This document shows, one piece after another, positions 15,816 through 22,859 of a stretch of 35,080 nt of DNA. Within the stretch, counting starts at the first letter, position 1; the number at the start of each line of letters is the position of its first letter. The notes beneath the pieces are model-generated. The model worked only from the letters and a program-made list of their open reading frames with translations. It searched no databases and was not told the origin of the DNA. The stretch is from JAAAOZ01 sp964496595 (GTDB lineage: Bacteria; Chloroflexota; Anaerolineae; B4-G1; SLSP01). The position numbers and the translations under genes were made by a program. Location of the stretch: contig CAZCAI010000027.1 in assembly GCA_964496595.1 (NCBI GenBank), positions 1 to 35,080 of the forward strand, in the 5' to 3' direction.

Positions 15816-17252
15816 TTACTTCTCTGTGATACAGATCTCCGCCAACGCCCGCGCCCGCTCGATGGCGCGCTCCGCGTGCGCGCGTAACGCCGCCGCGTCG
15901 AGATCAAGCCGCGCCACGCCCGCCTCCCGCGCCGCCATCCCCGTCGCTACGGCGATCCGCACTGCGACCTCGGCCTCATCTAACGTGGGCAGAATGTGAT
16001 CCTCGCGCAGGCCCTGGATCTCCGCGCAGCGCGCCAGCTCCTCGGCGGCCGCGACCGCCATCCCATCCGTGATGCGCCGGGCGCGCACGTCCAGCACCCC
16101 TCGGAAGATGCCGGGGAAGGCCAGCGCGTTGTTCACCTGGTTGGGGAAATCGCTGCGCCCGGTGCCCACGATGCGCGCTCCGGCGGCGCGCGCGTCCTCC
16201 GGCCAGATCTCCGGCGTGGGATTGGCCCCGGCGATGACGATGGCGTCCTCGGCCATCGCGCGCACCCCATCCGGCGCGATCACGTCCGGGCCAGGCCGGC
16301 TGAACGCGATCAGCACATCCGCGCCTCGAATCGCCTCGGCGGCGCTACCCACCACGCCCTCGGCGTTGGTCTCCTGGCAGATGCGCCACTGCGGCGCGAC
16401 CGCCGTTAGCGGCGCGACCGCCNNNNNNNNNNNNNNNNNNNNNNNNNNNNNNNNNNNNNNNNNNNNNNNNNNNNNNNNNNNNNNNNNNNNNNNNNNNNNN
16501 NNNNNNNNNNNNNNNNNNNNNNGCGGCGCGACCGCCGTTAGCGGCGCGACCGCCAGCGCCGCCAGATCGTCGCGGCCCGCGTGTAGTGTCCCAAGCTCGT
16601 CGCAGGCCACGACCGCAGCCGGGTCGGCGCCGGCGGCAGTGAGCAGGCGGTAGTTCGCCACGTTGGCCGCGCCCATCCCCACCATCGCGATCTTCACGGC
16701 GTCCAGCGACTTGCCGACCAGCCTCAGCGCGTTCAGGACGGCGGCCAGCACGACCGTCGCCGTGCCCTGCTGATCATCGTGCCAGACGGGGATCTCCAAC
16801 TCGTCCCGCAGACGCTCCAACAGGCCGAAGCATTTGGGCTGCGCGATATCCTCCAGGTTGATGCCGCCGAAGCTCGGCGCCAGCGCCTTGACCGTCGCGC
16901 TGAAGGCGTCGGGATCGGCCGCATCCAAGACCAACGGCACCGCATCCACGCCGCCCAGCAGCTTGAAGATGAGCGCCTTGCCCTCCATCACCGGCAACCC
17001 CGCCGCCGGGCCGATATCCCCCAGGCCCAGCACGCGCGTGCCATCGGAGACCACGGCGATGGTGTTGCCACGATTGGTCAACTCCCACACCTGATCAGGG
17101 TCGCGCGCGATGGCGCGGCACGGTTCCGCCACGCCTGGCGTGTACCAGATCGCGTAATCCGCCAGGCTGGTGACCGGCGCCTTGGGCGCCATCTGGACCT
17201 TCCCGCGATAGCGGGCGTGCAACTCCGTCGGCGACTCGTTCTCGTTCCTCAT
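15816..17252 (-). CDS. NAD(P)-dependent malic enzyme, interrupted by assembly gap
   Basis: Oxidatively decarboxylates malate to pyruvate. The short bacterial type is recognised by WYTPGVAEPC (Tyr37), GLGDIGP, EGKALIFK (Lys92), INLEDIAQPKCF and VWHDDQQGTA, then a nucleotide-binding GMGAANVA and the C-terminal ANPTPEIWPEDA and NQVNNALAFPGIF motifs. The frame stays open across 100 N, giving a nominal 478 residues. The two flanks of the gap share an identical 32 bases; collapsing them removes 132 bases (44 codons) and leaves an in-frame protein of 434 residues with one AVAPLTAVAP segment. GGAGAGG precedes the ATG. Cofactor preference is not determined. Confidence 0.93.
   Translation of the reverse strand: MRNENESPTELHARYRGKVQMAPKAPVTSLADYAIWYTPGVAEPCRAIARDPDQVWELTNRGNTIAVVSDGTRVLGLGDIGPAAGLPVMEGKALIFKLLGGVDAVPLVLDAADPDAFSATVKALAPSFGGINLEDIAQPKCFGLLERLRDELEIPVWHDDQQGTATVVLAAVLNALRLVGKSLDAVKIAMVGMGAANVANYRLLTAAGADPAAVVACDELGTLHAGRDDLAALAVAPLTAVAPXXXXXXXXXXXXXXXXXXXXXXXXXXXXXXXXXXAVAPLTAVAPQWRICQETNAEGVVGSAAEAIRGADVLIAFSRPGPDVIAPDGVRAMAEDAIVIAGANPTPEIWPEDARAAGARIVGTGRSDFPNQVNNALAFPGIFRGVLDVRARRITDGMAVAAAEELARCAEIQGLREDHILPTLDEAEVAVRIAVATGMAAREAGVARLDLDAAALRAHAERAIERARALAEICITEK
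16391..16554. repeat. Duplicated 32-bp sequence flanking the N gap
   Basis: Bases 16391-16422 and 16523-16554 are identical. Each contains two copies of GGCGCGACCGCC separated by GTTAGC, an 18-base periodic unit. The pattern fits contig ends that overlap but were joined with a default spacer, or a collapsed tandem repeat. Confidence 0.85.
16423..16522. other. Assembly gap (100 N)
   Basis: Exactly 100 undetermined bases, the usual scaffolder placeholder rather than a measured distance. It lies inside the malic enzyme gene. Confidence 0.97.
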
Positions 17253-17343
17253 AGCCTCTCCTTCGTATCGGGTGTAAAATGGGATGGTTCGTAGTCAGCT
17301 ACGGAATGAGCGTAGTGAATGGAGTAGCGTTACTTGGTGGCAC

Positions 17344-17374
17344 ATTCCATTCCATCCCATCCCATTCCATCCAT
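17344..17374. repeat. ATTCC/ATCCC pentamer microsatellite
   Basis: Six tandem pentamers of ATTCC or ATCCC type in the leader region of the malic enzyme gene. This kind of short repeat can vary in copy number by slippage. It is part of a 465-base region that also holds a possible promoter, a decayed reading frame and an ATACG array. Confidence 0.75.
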
Positions 17375-17400
17375 GCCTGGCTACGAATGAATTCATAGCC

Positions 17401-17428
17401 ATTATACCATCAGGAGGCGCCCGATGAA
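17401..17428 (-). promoter_or_regulatory. Possible malic enzyme promoter
   Basis: On the minus strand a perfect TATAAT (17401-17406) lies 16 bases downstream of a weak TTCATC. It points toward the malic enzyme gene about 150 bases away. Confidence 0.35.
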
Positions 17429-17562
17429 CGCGATGCTGGGGCGCGGCGTGGCGCTCGCTGCACCTCGCGCTGATCAACGGCCTGATCGGCCTGGTGTCCG
17501 CGCCCGTGATCTGCGCCCTCGCGGCGTGGTTCCCCGCGAGACGGACCGGGCGTATTACGTAA
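17424..17562 (+). pseudogene. Decayed fragment of a membrane protein gene
   Basis: An AGGAGG site (17412-17417) precedes an ATG at 17424. As written the frame gives an arginine/proline-rich nonsense peptide. The sequence has a CGCT tandem duplication at 17452-17459; removing one copy yields a 44-residue frame with a plausible membrane helix (LALINGLIGLVSAPVICALAAW) that ends at 17562 inside the ATACG-type repeat. This reads as a gene start damaged by a 4-base slippage and cut short by the repeat. The family is not identifiable. Confidence 0.4.
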
Positions 17563-17633
17563 CAATGTAAACGGCGCAAAGCACAAATAATCATCATCGC
17601 AGACTCATTACGAAATACGCAATACGCTTTACG
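17551..17633. repeat. Inverted pair of ATACG-unit arrays
   Basis: CGTATTACGTAA at the left and ATTACGAAATACG plus CAATACG units at the right face each other across about 45 bases, the same architecture as at 9338-9449 and 22771-22858. Confidence 0.65.
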
Positions 17634-17717
17634 AGCCTCTGTAATTGACAAAACCACCCAGATAAGTAAAAATAGTAGTACATATCCACCACTCAACTAA
17701 CCCAAGGAGGTAACCAG

Positions 17718-18233
17718 ATGGATTTTTCGGAACTCTACAAGGCGCGGTACAGTGTGCGGGCCTATAAATCGGATGCGGTGACCAAAGAAGCGCTGGATCA
17801 GGTGCTCGAGGCCGGGCAATTTGCCCCGACGGCGGCCAATCGCCAGCCGATCCGCGTGATCGTTATCGAGACCGAGGGGCGCGAGGCGGAGCTTCAGCGC
17901 ATCTACGGGCGCGATTGGTTCGTCCAGGCGCCGCTGGTGCTCTGTGTGTGCGGTATCCCAGAAGAAGCGTGGTATCGCAAACAGTACGATGAGAAAAACT
18001 ACGTCGATGTCGACGCCGCGATTGTGATGGATCACATGATTCTCCAGGCGACGGAGTTGGGCTTAGGCACGTGCTGGGTCGGAGCCTTCGATCCGGCGGC
18101 CGCCCGCCAGGTGTTGGATTTACCAGAGGGCGTTGAACCGATTGTCTTCACCCCGCTGGGCTATCCCGATGACGAGGCCAAGCCCAAGAAGCGCAAGGCC
18201 CTGGACGACCTGGTAAAATACGACCGCTGGTAG
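17718..18233 (+). CDS. Nitroreductase family flavoprotein
   Basis: A 171-residue FMN-dependent nitroreductase-like oxidoreductase. The N-terminal RYSVRAYK and APTAANRQP segments form the flavin phosphate and ring-binding region. The central VDAAIVMDHMILQATELGLGTCWVGAFD is a hallmark of the family, followed by FTPLGYPDD. Members reduce nitroaromatics, quinones or other electrophiles using NAD(P)H; the natural substrate here is unknown. AAGGAGG precedes the ATG, and a strong hairpin follows the stop, so it is probably monocistronic. Confidence 0.93.
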   Translation: MDFSELYKARYSVRAYKSDAVTKEALDQVLEAGQFAPTAANRQPIRVIVIETEGREAELQRIYGRDWFVQAPLVLCVCGIPEEAWYRKQYDEKNYVDVDAAIVMDHMILQATELGLGTCWVGAFDPAAARQVLDLPEGVEPIVFTPLGYPDDEAKPKKRKALDDLVKYDRW

Positions 18234-18261
18234 CAGCGAGCGGACAGAGAAGAAAGCATCG

Positions 18262-18297
18262 AGTTCGCGGGGCGCTGGGGTTGGCGCTCCGCGAACT
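18262..18297 (+). terminator. Hairpin terminator after nitroreductase
   Basis: AGTTCGCGGGGCGC pairs with GCGCTCCGCGAACT over 14 bases with one G-T pair and an 8-base loop, followed by TGTCTC. The stem is very stable but the T-run is poor. Confidence 0.6.
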
Positions 18298-18330
18298 TGT
18301 CTCGACAAAAGTATGTTTCGGGAGGCTGAT

Positions 18331-18570
18331 ATGTTGCAGGAGAATTGGCGAGAATATATCGTAGTTGCGCCGGATATTCACCATGGGGAGCCATGTATCA
18401 AAGGAACGCGGGTACCTGTTGCTATAATTGTTGGTAGTTTGGCGGATGGAATGAGCTTTCAGGAAATCCAAGAAGCATACCCTCAATTGACTGTGCCCGC
18501 TATCCGCGCTGCGCTGGCTTATGCAGCGGAAGTTGTACATCAAGAGCTATGGCTGCCCCTCCCCGCATGA
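18331..18570 (+). CDS. DUF433 domain protein, putative antitoxin
   Basis: A 79-residue protein of the DUF433 family (winged-helix-like), visible in ITV-type core PDIHHGEPCIKGTRVPVAIIVG and the helix GMSFQEIQEAYPQLT. Members usually sit directly upstream of DUF5615 PIN-like proteins and are proposed to be the antitoxin half of a type II toxin-antitoxin pair. The ATG at 18331 has GGGAGG six bases upstream, better than the in-frame ATG at 18313, which lacks such a site. The stop overlaps the next ATG as ATGA. Confidence 0.9.
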   Translation: MLQENWREYIVVAPDIHHGEPCIKGTRVPVAIIVGSLADGMSFQEIQEAYPQLTVPAIRAALAYAAEVVHQELWLPLPA

Positions 18571-18986
18571 ATTCATCTCTGCGCATCAAAGTGGATGAGG
18601 ATTTACCAAAGGCCGCAGCTCAATTACTCCGCGCGTGGGGATATGAGGATACCATGTCGGTTCTGGATCAGGATATGGGTGGCTGGAACGATTCGGCATT
18701 GTGGGAAGTTGTGCAATCGGAGCATCGCTTCTTGATTACGGCTGATAAGGGGTTCGCTGATATCCGCACGCATGCGCCAGGTACACATTATGGTGTGTTG
18801 TTACTCCGCCCAGATCAGGATGGTATTAGACCCCTGATTGAGTTATTGGAACGAGTATTATCCGCGTATAAGCTTCCGGATTTAAGAGGAACAGTGACCG
18901 TTGTGACACCACGAGGAATTCGCATTCGTCGAGGTGAGGTTTTGCAAATGACGGCACGCCCTTATATTTGCCCACAAACAAAATAA
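18567..18986 (+). CDS. DUF5615 PIN-like protein, putative toxin
   Basis: A 139-residue PIN-like (Mut7-C/DUF5615) protein. Acidic residues at PIN-type positions are seen in IKVDEDLPKAAAQLLRAWGYE, DQDMGGWNDSALWEVV and the HRFLITADKGFADI segment. The family is thought to be a ribonuclease toxin. The start at 18567 is chosen because it overlaps the DUF433 stop as ATGA; an upstream in-frame ATG at 18549 would overlap by 22 bases. Base composition is lower in GC than most neighbours, in keeping with mobile toxin-antitoxin modules. The stop codon is built into the terminator stem that follows. Confidence 0.88.
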   Translation: MNSSLRIKVDEDLPKAAAQLLRAWGYEDTMSVLDQDMGGWNDSALWEVVQSEHRFLITADKGFADIRTHAPGTHYGVLLLRPDQDGIRPLIELLERVLSAYKLPDLRGTVTVVTPRGIRIRRGEVLQMTARPYICPQTK

Positions 18987-19022
18987 GCCCGAAGGCAACT
19001 ATCACCTTCGGGCTTTGTGCTT
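18985..19022 (+). terminator. Intrinsic terminator overlapping toxin stop codon
   Basis: AAGCCCGAAGG pairs perfectly with CCTTCGGGCTT around a 9-base loop, followed by TGTGCTTG. The stem begins at the second base of the TAA stop codon. Confidence 0.8.
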
Positions 19023-19036
19023 GATATAGATGCTGT

Positions 19037-19112
19037 TGGTACCCCCGCCAGGACTCGAACCTGGATAACAGGTTTAGGAAACCTGCGTTCTATCCCATTG
19101 AACTACGGGGGC
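19037..19112 (-). tRNA. tRNA-Arg (anticodon CCT)
   Basis: Read on the minus strand, the cloverleaf has acceptor GCCCCCG with CGGGGGT, a D arm with GTTCAATGGGATAGAAC, an anticodon stem CAGGT/ACCTG with loop TTCCTAA (anticodon CCT, reading AGG), and a T arm with GGTTCGAGTCC. The discriminator A and CCA end are encoded. The first acceptor pair is G-T. Total length is 76 bases. Confidence 0.96.
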
Positions 19113-19121
19113 AACGCCCCT

Positions 19122-19149
19122 ATTATAACACCGGTCAGGGGTGAGACAA
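19122..19149 (-). promoter_or_regulatory. Promoter of tRNA-Arg
   Basis: On the minus strand TTGTCT and a perfect TATAAT are separated by 16 bases, placing the transcription start only a few bases before the mature tRNA 5' end at 19112. Confidence 0.6.
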
Positions 19150-19156
19150 CCAAAAA

Positions 19157-19840
19157 CTAGACTTCCGAAGTCTGGGCTAACATCGACAGCAGATCCGCCG
19201 TGGAAGGGAGCACCAGATGCGCGCCGGCGCGATGTAGCTCGTGCGCTTCGCCGAAGCCGCAGAGGACGCCGACGGCCCACACGCCCGCTCGCCGTGCTGC
19301 CCTCACATCGACGGGCGTATCGCCCACCATAACGCACGCATCCAAGGTGCAGCCCAGGTGCTCGACGGCGTACAAGACCGGCTCTGGATGGGGCTTGAGG
19401 CGCTGGGTCGTGGTGTTGGTCACCACCAGTGAGAACCATTCATCCAGCCCGTGTTGATGCAAGAAGGTCAGCGCATCGGCCTCTGAGCGGGTGGAGACAA
19501 CGGCAAGCTGTTGATCGTGCTCCCACAGATAGCGCAACAGGGGCTTTACGCCGGGGACGAGCCGAAAGGTCGCCGGGGCCATATTGCGTATCCGCGCCCG
19601 CAATTTGAATATCAGGGTATCCAGGCCGAAGAAATCCAGCGCGGTGATGATGGCGTTCATCGGCGTCTCCCCGAACATCACCAGGCGCCGGGCAAGTCGG
19701 GCGGCGCGAGCCTTGCCCAGCAAGCGCAGAGAGCGGCTCAGGGTCTCCACGGTCTCGTCATCGGTATCCATCAAGGTGCCGTCCAAATCGAAGCACCAGG
19801 CACGCACGCGATCCAACGGAATGGGCATTTGCTGGGGCAT
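19157..19840 (-). CDS. HAD-superfamily hydrolase (phosphoglycolate phosphatase-like)
   Basis: A 227-residue haloacid-dehalogenase-type phosphatase. Motif I is FDLDGTL with Asp18 and Asp20, motif II is the serine/threonine in VVSTRSEAD, motif III the lysine in RLKPHPEPVL, and motif IV is MVGDTPVDV. The cap helices lie at about 35-90. This is the Gph/PpaX-like subfamily, acting on small phosphoesters; the substrate is unknown. The start at 19840 has GGAGAGGAG directly upstream, preferable to the longer frame beginning at 19900, which would overlap the putative divergent promoter. The stop is 45 bases before the tRNA gene on the same strand. Confidence 0.9.
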   Translation of the reverse strand: MPQQMPIPLDRVRAWCFDLDGTLMDTDDETVETLSRSLRLLGKARAARLARRLVMFGETPMNAIITALDFFGLDTLIFKLRARIRNMAPATFRLVPGVKPLLRYLWEHDQQLAVVSTRSEADALTFLHQHGLDEWFSLVVTNTTTQRLKPHPEPVLYAVEHLGCTLDACVMVGDTPVDVRAARRAGVWAVGVLCGFGEAHELHRAGAHLVLPSTADLLSMLAQTSEV

Positions 19841-19886
19841 TTTCTCCTCTCCCTTCCACTGCTCTTCATCCACCCGCCAGGCGCGC

Positions 19887-19915
19887 TTTTTGCTCTGCAC
19901 TTTTCATGCTACAAT
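19887..19915 (+). promoter_or_regulatory. Possible promoter of small hypothetical gene
   Basis: TTTTTG and TACAAT separated by 17 bases, 18 bases upstream of the ATG at 19933. It lies in the divergent region between the HAD gene and the small gene. Confidence 0.4.
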
Positions 19916-19932
19916 GGGAACAGGAGGATGAT

Positions 19933-20247
19933 ATGAGTGATTCTGAACAAAACAAAGGACTTTTCAATCCGGGCAAGGCCAAGTGGCTGCGAGAAAAAGG
20001 CACGGGCGAGTTGGACCCGAATCAATTGGCGCTTCTGCTGGCACTCACCCAATTGGAGGAAGAATTGGGGCGTGACCTTTCCAAAGAAGAATCCGATGCG
20101 GTGCGGGCGGTCGCGGCTGAGATGGATGGCGCGGACGCGGATGCCATCTCAGGGGCGGTCCAACAGATGGTCAACACCCCGGCGCAGCCGGAGCGAAAGC
20201 TCAATTGGCCGGAGCTTGAGAAGTGGCACAAAGAAAAAAAGAGGTGA
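19933..20247 (+). CDS. Small hypothetical protein
   Basis: A 104-residue, charged, soluble and probably all-helical protein that I do not recognise. It is acidic in the middle (LEEELGRDLSKEESDAVRAVAAEMDGADADAI) and basic at the end (KWHKEKKR). The start at 19933 has AGGAGG six bases upstream; an in-frame ATG at 19906 sits in the promoter region and lacks such a site. It converges with ftsK across a shared hairpin. No motif supports a function. Confidence 0.75.
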   Translation: MSDSEQNKGLFNPGKAKWLREKGTGELDPNQLALLLALTQLEEELGRDLSKEESDAVRAVAAEMDGADADAISGAVQQMVNTPAQPERKLNWPELEKWHKEKKR

Positions 20248-20294
20248 GGTCGAATTAAGGCGGCGCAGTGGCGCCCCGATGACCTGACTGGTTT

Positions 20295-20317
20295 ATCTCC
20301 CCGAATGCTGGGGAGAT
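20295..20317. terminator. Hairpin between convergent genes
   Basis: ATCTCCCC and GGGGAGAT form a perfect 8-base stem with a 7-base loop in the 135-base convergent gap. No real T-run is present on either strand, so a bidirectional terminator role is plausible but unproven. Confidence 0.45.
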
Positions 20318-20382
20318 GATGTTCCCCCCTCTGCGACGTGCGCGGTGACGATCTACGCCATCCGCGCGCGTCGCTGTCGTTT

Positions 20383-22722
20383 TCATACCAGCGCTTTCTC
20401 CCCATCCTCCGGTTGGATGGATGCCAGCAGTTTCTCCGCTATCGCGCGATTCACGGCCCGCGATTGGCCCTTCTCCGCGTCCGGCGTGACGATCCCCATG
20501 TCGGTGAGCAAATCCACCATCCGCGCCGAGCGGGTGTAACCGATGCGCAATTTGCGCTGCAACATCGAGACCGAGGCGCGATTTTCCTCCAGGAAAATCT
20601 CCACCGCCGAGGGCAATAGTTCGTCCTCGAACTGCGCGGCGGCTTCTACCTCGTCGCTGAAATCGGGGAAGAGCGTGGCCTGCTCCAGGTCAGCCGCCGG
20701 CCCGCGCGCGGGCGGGATGGGGGCCTGTTGGGGCGCTTTGCCCGGCTCCACGGCCTTGCGCCAGTAGGAGATCAGGCGGTTCAACTCGCGATCCGAGACG
20801 AACGCGCCCTGCAAGCGCTTGGGTTGACTGACATCCGGCGGCATAAAGAGCATATCCCCCTGCCCCAGGAGCCGCTCCGCGCCGGGGACATCTAAGATCA
20901 CGCGCGAATCTACTGAGGAAGCGACGGCGAAGGCAATCCGCGCGGGGAAGTTGGCCTTGATCAGGCCCGTGACCACATCGACGCTGGGGCGCTGCGTGGC
21001 GATGACCAAGTGGATGCCCGTCGCCCGCGACATCTGCGCCAAGCGGCAGATCACCTTCTCGGTCTCCGCCGGCGATTGCATCATCAGGTCGGCCAACTCG
21101 TCGATCAGCACGACGATGTAGGGGATGAGCAATCTATCCGTATCCTGGCCCATCTTTTCCACGCGGCGATTGTAGTCCTCGATGTTCCGCGCGCCGATCT
21201 CGGCGAATTTCTTGTAGCGGCTGTCCATCTCGCGCATCACCCAACGGAGCGCCGGGACGACGCGCTCGACGTCCACGATGACAGGCGCCAGCAGGTGCGG
21301 GATGCCGTTGTATTGCGTCAACTCCACCCGCTTGGGGTCCACCATCAAGAGCCGGAGGGTGTCGGGCGTGTTCTGGAGCAGTATCGCGGTGATGAGCGCG
21401 TTGACGCAGACGGATTTGCCCGCGCCCGTCGCGCCGGCGATGAGCAGATGGGGCATCAGGCGCAGATCGGCCACCACCGATTGCCCGGAGACATCCTGTC
21501 CCAGGCCCAAGCGCAATTGTCCCTTGGCCTTCTTATATTGCGTCGATTCCATGATGTCGCGCAGGGAGACGACCACCGCCTCCTCGTTGGGCACCTCGAT
21601 GCCCACCAGGCCCTTGCCGGGGATGGGCGCCTGGATGCGAATGCTGCGCGCGGAGAGCGCCAGCGCCAGGTCGTCGGCCAGGCTGGCGACCTTGCTCACC
21701 TTGACCTTGGTCTTCTTGCCGGAGCGCCGCTGGATGAAGAGCGGCTGCACGCCAAACTGGGTCACGACCGGCCCGTGATTGATCTCTTCGACCTGCACGG
21801 GCGCGCCCAGGCTCACTAAGGTCTCTTCGATGATGCGGGATTGTTGGCGGATCAGGTTCTCGCTGTAATATTGCTCGCTGCCCTCTTCTAGCATCTCGTG
21901 GACTATGGGCAGGCGCCACGTCTGGGAACCGGTCGTGGGCGTCTCGATGCTCACCTCCAGCGCGCCGTTGTCCTCATCGTCGTCACGTCCCCCGTTGATG
22001 ACCGGCTCATCCTTTTTCTGTTTTTTGCGCTGAGAGCGGCGAGACTTCTTGCCCGAGGCCGTCGCGGAGGCCGCTTTCTCCGCCGCCGCATCTCCATTCT
22101 CATCATCCTCGTTCTCGGCGTCCAGATCGGGGAATGGCATCTGCATCGCGCCCTGGGAGACGGCCTGCTGTCGCGCGCGCTTGAGGCGGCGTACGAACCA
22201 CTGCGCGGCCTCCGCCGGGGAGATGCTGGCCGTGAGCGTGATGACGATCACCCACCCCATCAACAGCGTGATGATGATCCCCGCCATGCCCAGTCCATCC
22301 AGCCCCAGCTCTAACAACTGCGCGCCGATCCATCCGCCGCCGCGTCCCACGTTCACCAGCGCACCGAGCGCGACCTGGGGATTAACCATGTGGGCGATGA
22401 GGTGCATCGTTGTGAGGAGAATAAAGAAGCCCAGGATGAGGCCGACCAACTGCTCCGCGTCGGGCGTGGGGATGCGGTCGCCCAAGCGGCGGAGAATGAG
22501 CCACAGCCCGCTCGCCCCGATCAGCGCCGGCAGCAGATAAATGCCCCAGCCGAACGCCGTGGTCAGCGCCTGCACCCACCAATTGGTCAATGTCCCGCGC
22601 TCAACCGATATCAAACTCAATAGAGTCATCAGGGCCAGAAAGAACAAGCTCCAGCCCAACAAATCTAACTGGCGCTCGGCGCTGATTTGGATGTTGATCT
22701 TCTTCTTTTTGCTACGTGCCAT
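20383..22722 (-). CDS. ftsK: FtsK/SpoIIIE-family DNA translocase
   Basis: A 779-residue membrane-anchored motor that pumps DNA at the division septum and aids chromosome dimer resolution. The N-terminal part has about four membrane helices (roughly 25-160). A charged Glu/Asp/Lys-rich linker follows (about 200-265). The motor has Walker A GATGAGKS at 430-437 and Walker B LIDELADL at 539-546, with the family's SPAETEKVICRLAQMSRATGIHLVIATQRPS. The C-terminal gamma winged helix includes ISMLQRKLRIGYTRSARMVD-like sequence at about 715-745, which reads KOPS/SRS sites. Length fits Gram-positive-like SpoIIIE rather than the long proteobacterial FtsK. The Shine-Dalgarno site is weak (AAGAGA). Confidence 0.95.
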   Translation of the reverse strand: MARSKKKKINIQISAERQLDLLGWSLFFLALMTLLSLISVERGTLTNWWVQALTTAFGWGIYLLPALIGASGLWLILRRLGDRIPTPDAEQLVGLILGFFILLTTMHLIAHMVNPQVALGALVNVGRGGGWIGAQLLELGLDGLGMAGIIITLLMGWVIVITLTASISPAEAAQWFVRRLKRARQQAVSQGAMQMPFPDLDAENEDDENGDAAAEKAASATASGKKSRRSQRKKQKKDEPVINGGRDDDEDNGALEVSIETPTTGSQTWRLPIVHEMLEEGSEQYYSENLIRQQSRIIEETLVSLGAPVQVEEINHGPVVTQFGVQPLFIQRRSGKKTKVKVSKVASLADDLALALSARSIRIQAPIPGKGLVGIEVPNEEAVVVSLRDIMESTQYKKAKGQLRLGLGQDVSGQSVVADLRLMPHLLIAGATGAGKSVCVNALITAILLQNTPDTLRLLMVDPKRVELTQYNGIPHLLAPVIVDVERVVPALRWVMREMDSRYKKFAEIGARNIEDYNRRVEKMGQDTDRLLIPYIVVLIDELADLMMQSPAETEKVICRLAQMSRATGIHLVIATQRPSVDVVTGLIKANFPARIAFAVASSVDSRVILDVPGAERLLGQGDMLFMPPDVSQPKRLQGAFVSDRELNRLISYWRKAVEPGKAPQQAPIPPARGPAADLEQATLFPDFSDEVEAAAQFEDELLPSAVEIFLEENRASVSMLQRKLRIGYTRSARMVDLLTDMGIVTPDAEKGQSRAVNRAIAEKLLASIQPEDGEKALV

Positions 22723-22770
22723 AATATCTCTTTTTTAGAAGGGTGTCTTGATTCGTGAATAATCTGCTGG

Positions 22771-22858
22771 TAAAACGTATTCCGTATTCCGTATTGCGTA
22801 AGCGCTCGTTTTGCAATTAGCTTTTCATATCTCGCGTTTTACGTAATACGAAATACGT
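22771..22858. repeat. Inverted pair of ATACG-unit arrays
   Basis: Three CGTATT(C/G) units at 22776-22800 face TACGTAATACGAAATACG at 22839-22857, with a short unique core between. It fills the gap between radA and ftsK and ends one base before the radA stop codon. Confidence 0.7.
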
Positions 22859-22859
22859 T

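Noticed and set aside
19841..19900. Longer start for the HAD hydrolase
   Set aside because: The ATG at 19840 has a strong GGAGAGGAG site, and the extension has no HAD-family features.
21010..21819. 269-residue plus-strand frame opposite ftsK
   Set aside because: It is antisense to the ftsK motor domain and rich in His/Arg/Asp/Gln, as expected for a shadow frame.
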